Source: Clonostachys chloroleuca
Lineage: Eukaryota > Ascomycota > Sordariomycetes > Hypocreales > Bionectriaceae
Assembly: GCA_037952775.1 (NCBI GenBank)
Contig: JBANAY010000003.1
Location: forward strand, 20,584,001-20,648,000
Reading direction: 5' to 3'
DNA length: 64,000 nucleotides
Both the position numbers and the translations under genes were made by a program. Under the pieces are notes generated by a model. The model saw nothing but the letters and a program-made list of their open reading frames with translations. It made no database searches and was not told where the DNA came from. Positions 36,601-49,271 of the stretch are shown one piece after another (positions within the stretch are counted from its first letter, which is position 1; each line of letters opens with the position of its first letter).

Positions 36601-39284
36601 GACAGACGTCCACTGGCTATGCTACTGGAGACTACTGGCTGATGTGTCCATCCTCTTTGCAGATGGCCGTTGCCACCCGTCTGGAAATGATCTGACTGGC
36701 CGCCACCAGAGCCATAGACCTAGACCTATATCCCACTTGTCAAACCACTGGGCCGGTTCCCAGTCTCACCTGACGCCAGAACAGTGACGCGGCGACCGAG
36801 ACTCTGACTTCGGGAAATATTGCCATTGTCTGAAATAGAATATATTTGACCGACCAGTGCCCGTTGCAACGTCAGCTCTAGAGTGGCATGGCATGATGGA
36901 CTTGTCGTATGCCGTGTTTTACCTTGGTATCTGATGACGTTCCATCACCACCAGGACCGTGGTTTGACATCATCTCACAAGGTCCCGGCCCTGTCAGTTC
37001 GCGGAGAATTCATCACTTGTGGTGACCTCTCCCAAGGGAGGCTCCCGCTAGTGACAATAATGCCAATGCCAAAGGCTACACGATGATCCACAGCGAATCT
37101 ACCACCCGAGCAGCCCCTGTCCATGTGCCCACCCGCGCCGTTGAGAAAAGAAGCTGTGGGTAATTTAGCGGCCCTTTCCTTGCGTTGCCTCCGGCTTGGA
37201 TCTAACGACCAACATCTCGCAATCATTTCGGAATTGGGTTTAAGCCTCCATGCAGCTAGCCAGAACCCTTGCCAGAGCGAGCCACGAGAGGGAGCAGACT
37301 TGACCAAGTTATTTCGGATTTTCTCTGCATTGATTGTTGGTTCTTGCTTGGCTCGGGGAAATTTCATGTCAGACAATCTGGCAGATCAATCACCAGTTTT
37401 AATGCAAAGCCCGTCCTCATCCCTGGAACCCTGACTCAACACAGTGGCTGTCGTCTCGTCTTCCCAAGGTCAGGGCTCGCTTTCACTTCCGTTCCGGGCA
37501 GTTCCCCATCCTCTTTTGGCCTCTCTTGCATCACCGGCGGTTTTTTCTTCGCCCACCTATCTCAGTCCGTGGCATTTGGCCGGCTTCCAAAACACTTGGC
37601 GGCCGTATTCCGTGCGGCCATATTCCGATATGTGCGCCCATCTACAGACATGGCATGTGAAGACTCCTGCACCAGCTCCCAGCGTGTATCGAACCGCCGC
37701 GCCTATCGCATTCCCCGCCCCTGTGCCGTGATAAAGTTTGCTCTTTGGAAGGTGACGAATTACTTGGGCATCGATGAGCCGTGCCTTGGCCGCATCCGAC
37801 ACAGCATTTTAAGACTCCCGGACTCTTTTTCAAACTTCCCTGCGTACACATACACGTCAAGCTGCCTCGGGTGGGTGCTTGCATGTCAGATACTGTGTAT
37901 CCTGTATATCTGCCGAGCTACTCGGATCGTCAATCTGCTTCCGCACATCGCTATTGCACATCCAGCAGCCATGGTTTGTATGTTCTTCGCATCTATAGAT
38001 TGAATACGGCCATATTGCGCGGAACTTACCCGCACCCGCTCTCTCTGCTGGCTGCGTAGACACCCAGGGCCACGAACAGATGTGTAAGACAGAACATTGG
38101 TAGAAATCGCCAGCGCGACGGGCGTCAGTAGGGGGTGTGAGGTCTCGGAACCTCACCTATCCTGTCCGGCACGAAGATTCTAACCTTGTAGCTCACTGTT
38201 ACGACAGATCCCACGAAAATTGTCTCAGCGGCCACGAAACACCGCAGTCATGTGTATCCATTCGCACTTTTTGAAATATTCTAGAATCTTTTCCCCTTAT
38301 CATTCATGCTGTTTCTCCCTTGTCCAACGTGAGCTGGGGCCGCCCTCGACCGCATCAGCAACATTGCACCCGCCCGCCCAGAAAGCCAATAGAATGAAGT
38401 AATTTGAACAAAGAGGGAGACGAAAGCAACAGAGCCCCTCTCGCAAGCGATTCTCCCCCGTTTTGAGATGCCTTTGCGAAGTGGAGGAAGATCCCCGTCC
38501 ACTCGCATCCTCCCCCCATCTGTACCCTAGATGTAGCCCGATCCCCTTCGTGACGAGTAACTTTTCCTCGTTTCTTTTTCTGCTTTTATTATCCCCGATA
38601 GGATTTTGACTGAGGTCGCGTCGTGCAAAAAAGGGATCACACCCCGCGGAGCTATACATATAATCACATTGAGGATCTTCCGTGTCGCCAGCACATCGCA
38701 TTCTCTGTATACCGGCCTCCATGCAAGCGAGACGGATCGCCATATGTAGGTCGGATCGCTTACGTAGAAAGGCCGCTCGCATGGACCAAGGGCAATCAAT
38801 GCATAACGCTGACCTGGTGACTTTGCCGTTTCCAGCATCAGCCCCGAAGGCGAGCGTGTGAAGTTCACAATAGGTACGAGATGATGCACTCCCTCGGGCT
38901 TATAGAGATATTTTTTCCTTTGGGATGGAAGCTATTTCGCCGATGAAGCTGTTGGCTCTAACCCCCACTTCTATGTCCGTCTCATTCTTCTTCATCTTCA
39001 TCTTTCATATCTTTTTGCATCTTCACTTCGTGGGATAAGCTGTAATTATCTTTTCCAAGCAAACATTCAGGTATCATTCCCATGCCAAAAAAAAAAAAAA
39101 AAAAGTGGAAAGAAAAAAAAACACAAAAACTAAAGGCAGCACAAATAAAAAGACATCAAACAGGCTGGCTTTATCTTGGTGACACCACCCGACAGACCAG
39201 TCCCGCCCCCATTCCCACTGTCAATAAATATCTTCATGCCGACTGCATTTCACCATCCGACTGGCCTCCTCCCCCAGCACCCGC
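33699..39284. other. Intergenic, no recognisable gene
   Basis: About 5.6 kb lies upstream of the F-box gene and downstream of the VHS/GAT gene. From 33.8 to 35.2 kb the plus strand is purine-rich (pyrimidine-rich on the F-box coding strand), consistent with promoter and leader DNA. A block near 35.9 kb repeats TAGGTGGGTACGGTAGGTAGG. An uninterrupted frame at 37.3-38.0 kb lacks an ATG near its start and resembles no family. The A18 run at 39087-39104 lies just beyond the 3' end of the VHS/GAT gene. Confidence 0.55.
39087..39104. repeat. A18 homopolymer
   Basis: Eighteen A bases, followed after nine bases by another A-rich run. On the strand of the VHS/GAT gene this is a poly(T) tract about 180 bases past its stop codon. 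It could be a slippage tract, or a degenerate poly(A) tail of a retroposed sequence lying on the plus strand. Confidence 0.85.
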
Positions 39285-41174
39285 TTAGTATTTGTACACG
39301 GGTTGCTGCTCAGGCTCCTTTGTCCTCGGCCCGGCGTCATAAATATCCGACTCCGAGTCCTTGTCGTCTCTAGGCTGCGGCTTGAGGAGGGCGTTGCTAT
39401 TGTCGAGGGAGCTCTTGTGCACGGTGGCGGACGGCGGCAGGGACGCACCCGCCACGGGGGAGATGCCAGCCGCTGGGGCTGCGCCAGCGCCAGTCGACGC
39501 ACGGAAGCCAGGATGGAATGGCTCCTCTGGGTATTGCAGCCCACGACCGTCCTCCTCCTCACCCTTGGGGTCCGCAAAGGGGTCCTCCTGAGCACGGTCA
39601 CGGTCGCCACCTAGGCCATATGGTTGCGTCTCCTTCCCCTTGCCATTGTTCACGGGCTGTTGCTCTTCCGTGGTGACTGGTACGTGCGCCCCGGCGGCGA
39701 GGATATCAGCCTGCGATTGCGTCCATTGGAGTACTCTGTCCTGTCCGTTCCTTTGGCCCTGCAATGGCGGGAACTCGTCGGGTGTGCGTTCGTTCAGGCC
39801 GAGCTGCTTCCTCGCGTTGAGGACAGCGCGCCGGTGCTGGTTGAGCGCCGTCTGGAGCTGCTCATTGGTGTCGATCAGGCTCTCCATCGTCTCGTTGTCA
39901 GGGGTTGGGTTCTCTGCTGTCATGTATCCTTGTATGCTCCGCGAGGCGCTCTGGCACCGGTCCGCAAACTCCCTGATCAGCTCGTTCTGGAGCATCTCGG
40001 CGGGCGGTGTATTCATGACGACCTGCTCCAACAACTTGGCTGACGTCCTGGCCTCCTCTAACCGGCTGGCCAGCTCGACTGGGTCGGGCAACCTCTTGTT
40101 GCTATGGCTTCGGGCAAAGTAGTTTTGGGAGTGGAAGTTGGCGGATGCCTGGTGCGATCGTCTATGCTCTTGTCGTCTGGGGGCCTGTAAAAAGAACGTA
40201 ACGGTTAGTGGTCTGATGCTCGGTTTTCCTTTTCTCAGGATTGGATAGGGGGATAGGGGAATGCTTTCGTACCCCGAATCTAGTGTAGGCTGCTGCTTTC
40301 TCCTTCTTCCACATCTCGATGAGAAGCACCAGGTTCCCATCGTCCATTCTTGTAAACTCAAAGTCGTCCAGAATCTCCATGAGCATCCTCTGCACCTTGT
40401 TGTCCTTGCCGCTTCCCAGCAGCTTCCTGACCGTGTCCACAAAGTCCTGATCGAATGACCTCGTGAACGACGGACCGGGGTTGTCGCACAGAATGCGGAG
40501 GATCATGAGCGCGTTGTATTGCCATGATGGGCGGGTGATGTAGTCCTTTCCCAGGAACTTGCGGATGACTCGAGCACACTCGGCGGCGGCGGACGGCGAG
40601 GACTCGGCGGCTTCGACGATGAGGGGGAGGAAGAGGATCTCGTCGCCCTGTTGACGTGAACATGATTAGCGCCCAGCTCCCATTGTACGGGGTCAAGATG
40701 GAGAGGAGGAGGGGTGCCCATGACCGGGAGGCGTCATGGCGGGTTCCGTACCTTCACGTTTCCACCTGCTTCACAGAAAGCTTCCTACTCGGTTGTAAGC
40801 GCCCACTCAATCGATCATCGCGAGCCTCTAGAGGGGCTTATAGGCACGCACCACATTGTTGCGCGCGGTTTCCTCGGGTGTGGTGCCCTGAGTTGGCTGA
40901 GGGACGGGGGCCGTGGCGCTCGTGGCTCCGTTGTTGGCTTCTCCATGTTGTAGACCTGTAAGTGTGGTGATAGCCAAATGGTCAGCATCGTGCTCCCCCC
41001 AAGAAATGTCAAAACAGTCGCAGCGGCTGTGCGTGAGATGCGCGGAACTCGCTGTGCGTGAATGTGGATAGGCCGTCAGCAGACAGCCGGAGGTAAGGAC
41101 AACGTACCACTTGTCTTCCGCCTGATGCTCCCCAGCATCTTGCCCATGCTGAGGCTTTTCTTCATCGACTTCAT
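39285..41174 (-). CDS. VHS and GAT domain protein (LSB5-like endosomal/actin adaptor)
   Basis: Five minus-strand exons: 41174-41108, 40955-40852, 40784-40752, 40647-40273 and 40184-39285, giving 492 residues. Splicing gives ETARNNV-EAFCEAGGNVK-GDEILFLPLI, a VHS domain at about residues 50-185 that runs through VQRMLMEILDDFEF and LIEMWKKEK. A GAT-type helical bundle follows at about 220-310 (DPVELASRLEEARTSAKLLE ... QLQTALNQHRRAVLNARKQL). The remaining tail is disordered and acidic and ends in PVYKY. An in-frame TAG sits six codons before the chosen ATG, fixing the start. VHS plus GAT is the layout of GGA/Tom1/Lsb5 proteins, which bind ubiquitinated cargo and act in endosomal sorting or actin patches. 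There is no GAE ear or clathrin box, so Lsb5-like is the best fit. Exon 3 is only 33 bases. Confidence 0.83.
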
Positions 41175-43166
41175 CTTGGCCTCGTGCTTCTAACGCCAGC
41201 CCGGTCTTGATGCACGATTCGCGAGGTAGGCCGGGAATGGGCAGGAGAGAGATTGATGGGAGGCAGCGACGCTGCGATTAGGTAAGGCGCACGCTGATGC
41301 GACGAAGCTAGTCGCAGAGTCGGGATGTGGGTTTGGGGGATGGAAGGAGCGCAACCCTTGGTGGATTCGCCTTATGAGTAATTAGGGGATGGGATGGATA
41401 TGTCGACGAGATGGTCAGGTTGCGCCAGGCACGTAGCACGTATTATTAAGAGCAGAATCGGTGTTGGACGGGGATGGGGTTGTCGGTGTGTGCTGCCAAG
41501 TCGCGCGCGCACACCCACGCACTACGTATATACGTGCGGTCCCTCCTCGATGTGGAAGCTAGCCCTTGCCTGCGTTGACGTCTCCTTTATTTAAATTGAG
41601 TGTTCCTTTGGCAGCAAAATCTCGCTGCTGTGCCGCCGGATGTACAAAAGACTTTTGGTTGGCTTCGCTGCCAAGGGCGGTTGGATTCGGCGTGCCTTCT
41701 AGCGTCGCTGCGAGTCGAGTCGGTAGGCAACCTTTCCCCACGGCTGAGATAGCGGAGAGCGTGCTAGAGGGAGGTGCTAGCATGAATTAATAGTTATGGC
41801 ACGTACGGAGGTATAGGCGAAATGAACGAACTCGAGCCATCAGCAAAGCAATGGACGAGGCCCCGCAACCAAGCACACTGGGAACAGGGTGTTCCGTAGA
41901 TGGTAGGTAATAGCAGGCAGACTGGCGAGAGTGGACGGGACGGTGACCTTGTTTTGACACTTCCCAAGGCTGAATCAGGCAAACAATCGAACAAGCACAC
42001 AAGGAAGAAGGGCAGGTCAAAGAGAGCTGGCTAGCGGGCAGCGACCTTTATCGTTGGATAGGCATAGACAAGGTGGTGGCCTCATAAATCTCTGCCCCCG
42101 TCAGCGCAGGGTCAGAAGCAGCGGAGGGTGACGTTGCCCAGCTCTCACTGAAATGGAATCAAGCTTGTTGCTCAACCTCTAGTCCCCGAACAGTCTAAAC
42201 GGGTGAGCATGAGGAAGGAGCACAGGGAGGGACCCAGATGGACCCTCAAGACCCTCAATCCAGCAATTGTACCCATCACCCGTATCAATTCAATAACGGC
42301 GCGCGTGATGGGTTCGAGACTGGGCCCAATAGTGGGAGGACGGCGCCAGCTCGGCCTAGCCCTGCCTGCCATGGAGCGTGCAGCGTGTAGCATGGAGATC
42401 ACAGCTATCAGCTCCCGCCAAAAACAGGCCGCAACACTCCGGAGGGCCCTAGCTCAAGGCGCGGCTAAGGCTTGCACAGCCTCAAACCCCACGCAATCCT
42501 TATCCACAGCACACGCAACCCATCGCCAGGCGAAGCGACCGATCATGGGCAGGCGTCTCCTCTGCCTGCATTTTGCAGGGCATAGGGCTAGGCTCCATCT
42601 ATCAGACGATACGGCCCTCTGTTCGATTTAGACTTCACGGGTCAGAGGGAAGTCTATCTTTAAACCACAGGGCGCCTCGCTGAGACCAAGGCCAGTCAGA
42701 GCTTCTAGATTTCGAAGCCTGCCTGGGAGCTATTCTTGATGGGTACCTGCATAGAGCTTAGTACCGCATTTGGTACTGATTTACATCTCTTGGCTGAGAG
42801 CTCGAGGATTACTTTCATGCATCAGACGAAAATGGGCCATCGCGAACTTGGATAACTTACATGTAGGTGTCGCCCTCAAGTGACCTCTAGGCTACCAAAA
42901 GCATCAAGGATCGTCGACGACGTACGTGAGCTGCATGAACTGCCCACCTCGTGCCAGCGACCGAGTCGGTGGGAGCCATCTTGACAACCGACCGCCATAC
43001 AAATTGGTCAGCAGGCGTCGTCAACCGCCCCTCATCCACATGCATGCACACCTCTTTTGCTTGCCACACAGACTCGACGACTCCCGCCAGCCACAATGAT
43101 TGACGCGACATGCTCACCATCTATTGGTTTGTTTTACTTGGTCTCTACACTAGTTTCCAGTCCACG
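41175..43166. other. Intergenic, nothing recognised
   Basis: Two kilobases lie between the start of the VHS/GAT gene and the stop of the UBX gene, both on the minus strand. The first few hundred bases above 41174 are the upstream region of the VHS/GAT gene. I see no gene, RNA or repeat that I can support. Confidence 0.55.
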
Positions 43167-44832
43167 TCACCTATCCCCGACCACCTGGTCTTCCTCCCCG
43201 TCTTCCTCATCCGTCTCATCGTCCGAATCGCCTGTGACTTCCTCCACGATTAGGTTACCCGACCTGCCAATCTTCTGGCCCATTGTCGCCGTTGTGCTTG
43301 GTTCATACACCTCTCGCGGCAGCGTTGATGCGATCCTGAATCTGTATTCGTGCTCGTAGTCCTCCGGCGGGCCAGCCACTTCCTTCTCGCCCACCTCCTC
43401 GCTGCTCAGCACATCGTAGCACTCCACAAAAGCATAGAGCTCCTCCATTGGTGCGTCTTGGGGGAACCTTCGGGTGATGCGTCCGACTCCGGTGTCCTCT
43501 GGCATCTTGAGCGCCACGCGCACCACGTTCTTTTCGCTTGTTGGTGGCTCCGCCGTGATTCTCCGCGATCTCCATGCCTTCCACTGCTGTCGCCTTTGCT
43601 CTTGCAATGCAGCGGCCTCGGCCTCTTCCAGGGCTCTCCTCTCCGCAGCTTCCGCAGCAGCGGCCGCCTCTCTCTTCTGGCGGGCCCGTTCTCGGTCGAT
43701 CGCCAGAGACCTCTCGTAGGCGGAGTCCTGCTCAGTCCGTAGGTTTCTAGCCACCTCTTGAGCAACACGCTCCGCACGCACCCCGTTGAGATCCGCACCA
43801 TATCGCTCCATTGCGCCTTGGATCTCGGACAGGTATGTCTCTGCCGGCATCGGACCAACAAGCCGCTTCACAATTCCCATCCTCGTGCTTCCTTCCTTTG
43901 GTGTAAGACATACAACTGCCGTAAAGGGAAATTTCGTGCAGCTGTACTCGGTTGCGACTTGATATGCCTCTGAATCGAGGACATTACCACCCCATAGGAT
44001 AATATTATTCGTAGGGTCTTTGATATAATTGACCACGTCGGGGTTCAGAAGTGTTTCCTTGACAAAGGATTCGGTTTCATCGTGCTCGGGCGACATGAGA
44101 ATAACCAAGAGAAACTTGAGCTCCTTCTTTGCAAGGTCGTGTGCCTGCGCCAGTCCCCCTTCGAAAAACGGCACTTCGTTAGCCCCGTACTCCTCATCAA
44201 ACTCTCTCTTGAATCGTGCCGCCGTATCCCGCGGCATCAACATCCGTCGGCCATTGGTTCCCTTGAAGCCAGTCGCCAGACCCTGTGTGATCGCTCGTGG
44301 GCGCAAAGGGGCCGGGAGAAAAGAGAGCATGTAGAATAACGTTCGGAATATCGTCGAGGCGGCAGACCAGCCCCAACCAAACGGCGTGAGTAAGAGGCCG
44401 ATCAGCCAGTGTGGTCGTCGGGTAATGGGCTGTTGCGGGACGATTCTGGGTGCCACATCGGTGCGGTTTCGTCTTGGTGCGCGTGAAGACCGCACTTCGG
44501 ACTCCAGGAGGCTTTCCTGGAGATTCTCGAGTCTCGCTGATTCACGGGGAATGTCATGGGCGGCAGCGGCAGCGGCAGCTTCCGCCACAGGGTCTGGCTC
44601 CTCGCCGTCGAAGAACTTGGCGATGGCGATCTACAAGATCATATGTCAGTACCCGGAATTCGGGTGAGGCCGGGGCTTGGTCGGGGTCGGTGTGATATCA
44701 TACCTGAACGCTCCATTGGGATCTCTCTAGGATTTTGACCGCATCGGCTGTGTCCTGATTCGTCACTTGCACATATTGTTGCAAAGCCTCCTGCTGGCTC
44801 GGCGAGAGCTGCTCCAAATCCACGTCGGCCAT
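43167..44832 (-). CDS. UBX-domain protein of the Ubx2/FAF2 (UBXD8) type
   Basis: Two minus-strand exons: 44832-44704 and 44630-43167, giving 530 residues. The domain order is diagnostic. A UBA-like helix bundle spans residues 8-50 (LSPSQQEALQQYVQVTNQDT). A hydrophobic hairpin follows near 118-149 (HWLIGLLLTPFGWGW, FRTLFYMLSFLPAP). A UAS thioredoxin-like domain lies at about 185-310 (LKFLLVILMSPEHDETESF). Next comes an Ala/Glu/Arg-rich coiled coil at 350-400, then a UBX domain at about 405-490 (VVRVALKMPEDTGVGRITRRF). The C-terminus is highly acidic. This family anchors in the ER membrane and lipid droplets, and recruits the Cdc48/p97 ATPase for ER-associated degradation. That role is inferred by architecture. 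The gene is divergent from PAN3 across 1.7 kb. Confidence 0.87.
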
Positions 44833-46562
44833 TTTCCGTTCAACTTGGACCAGTGCTAAAACACAGGGTCGATCCGAGCGCAAGATTTACCTTATAGGCA
44901 TCGAAAGAAATCAAGTCATAAAAAGTGCGTGTGCGCTTGGTTCGATCAGTACGGTGTTAAGCTGAAGTTGATATTAACAGTACGTGGCAGATATCATCAA
45001 CCAAGATCAATGGCCAGATGCGATGCGCTGACGCAGTTTATGTCACGTACAGCACAAAAAAATCTATAGAATAAGGATGGACAAAAGTTATATAGGACAG
45101 GCGTCGGGCAAATAAACTCAGGGAGCGAAAAGTAAAAGTGGTGGAAGGTTTCGCGAAGGCGGTGCGTTGAAGACAGGGAGGTGGCCGTGCTGAGGCCAGG
45201 CAAATGCAATGGACAGGTGGAGGATGATGAGCTCATGCGGCGATAACGGACTCGATAAGCAGCCAGCATTTTGGCTTAGGTGATGGTTGTGTCACGGACA
45301 CGGATACGGCAAGTACCTCAAGCTTTCCAGTGGGCGGAGCCCAGCCCATTGAAGGCCATTGGATGGAACAACTCATGTGCCAGGCCAAGGCAGCAAGCGG
45401 GTGACATTCAAATCAAGATACTCCCAATTAGTTCTAATGTTCGAGTCTACGATTGATAGCCAAATTATCGGAGAATAGTAAATATTACTTTCTTATTCTA
45501 GTCATTGTGAAAGCGGTCTGCTCATGACCACCTTTCAATCTGATGTCTCATTTCTTCTGTCACCAAGTTGCGGGTCCAAGCAAGCTGCAAGCTCGCGAAT
45601 GGCGGGGTCATGTCGCCCATAATTGCATAAACGCGGTTCAGAGGCAGGCCGCGCATCGCATCACCTGCAACCGCTCCCTTGGGACTGCAGTCGAAAGGGG
45701 CTGGAAGTCGCTGCGATGCGATGTGGTACATTGATGCCTTGCCAAGGGCCAATTGAGTCAATGGCTGAGGGCTGCCCTTATCTGTAGTCGGCCTACACGT
45801 TCACGCTGCCCTCCCGCGAGAAACTGACTGGGCAGACACAGAGAGCTTGCTAGTGGATGCGCATGTACCTAGAGCAGAGCTGACGATCGCAACGACTTGC
45901 TGGTGCTATCTTTAGCGCAACAACTAAGCCCCTAAGCGACCCTTTAACCGCATATCCCTCCGTAAGACCCCTCTGCCACCGTCCCCTAGGCCGTACCTCT
46001 ACACTACAGAATATACGGGAAGGTACCTCCAGATCTGAAACCTGGCCGCGATACCACTGGCTCCGACAACAGGGCACCTTACCTGCTCTCTACAGACTTG
46101 GGTGGGTTAGGTGCCATCCCCCATCCATCCTTGTCACGTCCGCCGCCAACCTGAAAGACTCGACTCCATCCTCTCCCTCCCCCACGCACGCACACGCACC
46201 GCACCGCACTTCGATCCTGTCCCTTTGCTCCTCTCGCACATATCGAAATATAGTTTCGCCCATTTTCCTCGCCGTGACCGCCACGGCTCTTCCTTGCTGT
46301 ATTCCTACATTTTCATGGGCGGCACAGCGCCTCGAGAAAGCGAGCCATGGGAAGTGCTCCGCCGTCAAAGGTCAGTCCCCTCCCTTGTCGCCAGGTCAGA
46401 TTAGATCGAAGCCACCTATGCCCTCCCATCGCAAAACCAGACACGCGGGCATATGTGCTCTCGCCCAGCAGCGGCATCCCGCGTCGCCACGCCTGGCTAA
46501 TTGTCAAGCAGTGTTCCTAGTATTGGGTAGCGGAGGCATCCTCATCACGCTGCCAGCACAAG
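44833..46562. promoter_or_regulatory. Divergent intergenic region, UBX gene and PAN3
   Basis: 1.73 kb separates two divergently transcribed start codons, so it must hold both promoters. C/T-rich tracts on the PAN3 coding strand at about 46.1-46.4 kb look like its leader. No conserved element could be identified by eye, and no further gene is supported. Confidence 0.45.
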
Positions 46563-49271
46563 ATGGCTGCGACGCGATACCAGGCCAATGATCTTCGTCG
46601 CCAGGTTGGATCGCCGCGGTCGAAGGGGCGGGGTATGGCCGAACAGTCCCCTAACAGATCAAGCTTGTCTCTGTTTCCTCGCTGCTAACCTTTCGACGCC
46701 ATCTCAGAGAACAAGGACACCCTCTGCCGAAACGTCCTGATCTACGGCCACTGTCGATACGAAGACCAGGGCTGCACCTTTAGCCACGATCAGAACAAAG
46801 GCAAATCAAGCCAAACCGATATGTAGGTACCCTTCCAGCCCAGTCCACCGGCGCACGCACCCCTCGAGTTCCATATTCCATAATTACATCCGTGTGATTG
46901 CCCATCCGTTGTGGCCGAATCCGTTACGATCGAGTCGAATGCGATTATGTTCTTATCGAGAGAGGTGGAAATGGGTCATGTATGCATCGTCAGCTTGTGT
47001 GTGCGGCCATTGACCAATGGTACACGGTCGAGGATTTCGCGAAACCAAATATGATCTGTCCATGCGTGCGCCAAATTCTATAAACAACCAAAAATGCTTC
47101 AAAGGGGTGGATGATCTCAGGGCCTTGTCACTTTTGGGGTCCGCGCCGCAAGTTTCGAGCACCAGCCAAATCCATTTGCGAGAGATCTGGTCCCAGATCT
47201 GGCACTGGATAGTTTTAGCCTTTGTACGAGCTTGGAAATGGTTCAGCAACCTGATTGGCGTCGAAACCCTGCTGATTTCCACCGGATTCTGATGCCACCC
47301 TACAGCCCACGGACCGACTGCGTAGGACAAGACTCAACTGTGGAAACTGCCCTGGTTATTGTCATATTGGTACTCTGGATGAAAAGCTAACGACTCTGGC
47401 TCTTAGCTCCAAGAAGTCTTTGAATGTCGAGTCCCCATCATTCACTCCAGCAACTATCCCAACGATTATCAAGAAGGGTGCTCTTAGCACTCAAGCTGCC
47501 AACGCACCTGCTTTTACTCCGCGAGGACTAGGATGTAAGCCAGGTCTCTTTTATGCATACAGCCGACCCGGGACTAACCAGCGTCAGCCTCCACGCCAAC
47601 TCAAACTTCAGAAAATGACACGGCCGGAACCTTCAATCCGGCCGCAATCCGTGAATTTACCCCTAGCTTCGAACTTAACTCATCGGTAAGACGACCTGGC
47701 CTAATCATGCTTTCCCCCGTGTTACACATTCTTATCGGTCGTACAAGGTTACCTCCAATGGATCAACGCAAGATACTTCCGTGTCCTACGACCCGTTTGC
47801 CATGTCCACCGTTGGGCAAGCTCTCCCCGCAGGCCCGTACAACCCGTATGCCGATGACCATGCTGCACTAAGTAGTGCAGGGGCGGCTTTCTTCCAGCCC
47901 CAGGGAGCCTTTGCCACCCCTCTGCAACCGCTCCAGCATCACCTATACGCTGCGGTTGGGCCTCACCGCGAAGATCTCATGCCCTACCAACGTATGACCC
48001 ACGACTTCTTCATGCCGGAGAAGCTCCGAGAAGAATATCAGAAGAGAGCAGAGGCAACTCTGCAGGTTATGCCCAACTCTCAATTACCCCAATTGGACAA
48101 CTATCACTCGTTGGTGGCTCTGGATACCACTCATAGAAAGAATGCCAATATTTTTGGTTACCCCAGCTGGGTTTACAAGGCAACGTCTACAAAATCAGGC
48201 AGAATATACTGCTTAAGGAGATTAGAGGGCTTCCGGCTTAGCAATGAGCAGGCTATTAGATCCGTCAAGGAGTGGAGGCGGATTAACAACGGCAGTGTAG
48301 TGACAACTCACGATGCCTTCACGACCAGATCATTTGGAGACAGCTCGCTCATCTTTGTCCAAGACTATCACCCATTGTCGAAAACCCTAGCCGAGGCTCA
48401 CCTTACACCTAACCCTGGCCAAGGCAATCGATATCAGAAATCCAGCATCCCCGAGAGTGTCCTCTGGGGTTATATTTCACAAATCGCCAACGCCCTCAAA
48501 GCCATTCACTCCATTAACCTCGCGGCCCGTTGTGTCGATGTTTCAAAGATTATTGTCACGGATAAGAACCGGATAAGACTGAATGCGTGCTCCGTCCTCG
48601 ATGTCGTCCAGTTCGATAATCGTCGTCCTGTACAGGAGCTACAGCAAGAAGACTTGATCCAGTTTGGACGCACCATCCTCTGCATCGCCACCCTTACTCT
48701 CCCCACTCACCTTACGAATCTCAAAGCATCTATCGAGCAGATGAGCCGAACATACTCAGTTGAACTGCGGGATACGATCCTGTGGCTTCTGACGCCTCAA
48801 ACGCCCCCTACCCAAAAGGGCATCGATGAATTTATTCGAGGCATCGCCACACACACCATTGCCGTGTTTGACCAAAATTTGCAAACCACGGACCAACTAA
48901 GCTCTGAGCTGTACAGGGAACTTGAAAACGGCAGAATTGCCCGGTTGATGATGAAGTTGGCTACAGTCAATGAGCGGCAAGAGTTTGACGGCGACCGGGC
49001 GTGGTCGGAGAACGGCGAGCGATATATGCTCAAGCTTTTCAGGGATTATGTGTTTCACCAAGTGGACAGTAACGGGGAGCCCGTGCTTGACATGGGACAC
49101 ATGATTCGCTGCATGAATAAGCTGGACGCCGGCACAGATGAGAGAATATGTCTGACGAGCCGAGATGAGCAAACGAGCTTCCTCGTCAGCTATAGGGAGC
49201 TGAAGAAGCAGCTGGCAAACGCCTTCGGCGAGCTTCAGAAAGGAGGGAACAAGCCGAACAGAATCTTGTAG
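46563..49271 (+). CDS. PAN3: PAN2-PAN3 deadenylase regulatory subunit PAN3
   Basis: Five exons: 46563-46632, 46708-46822, 47407-47534, 47588-47685 and 47748-49271, giving 644 residues, a normal fungal PAN3 length. A CCCH zinc finger (C30-X8-C39-X6-C46-X3-H50, TLCRNVLIYGHC) binds poly(A). A PAM2-like motif, SLNVESPSFTP near residues 66-76, would bind the poly(A)-binding protein. The large exon 5 holds the pseudokinase, with HSINLAARCVDVSKI in place of the HRD loop and no DFG. The coiled coil and C-terminal knob that dimerise and bind PAN2 follow (RLMMKLATVNERQEFDGDRAW). PAN3 recruits PAN2 to mRNA for initial poly(A) shortening in the cytoplasm. The start ATG gives the expected MAATRY. Intron 2 is 584 bases, long for this window, with a good AAGCTAACGAC branch site. 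Confidence 0.95.

Noticed and set aside
37269..38003. 244-codon open frame on the plus strand
   Set aside because: It begins at TTG; the first ATG comes only about halfway in. No domain, no codon bias and no intron structure, so chance is the simplest explanation.
39082..39288. Lysine-rich frame starting in the A18 run
   Set aside because: The apparent poly-lysine start is only the A homopolymer being translated; the rest shows nothing recognisable.
42287..42340. Possible tRNA-like T-arm (GGTTCGAGAC)
   Set aside because: The flanking bases do not form a T-stem, and no matching acceptor or anticodon arms lie at the right distance.
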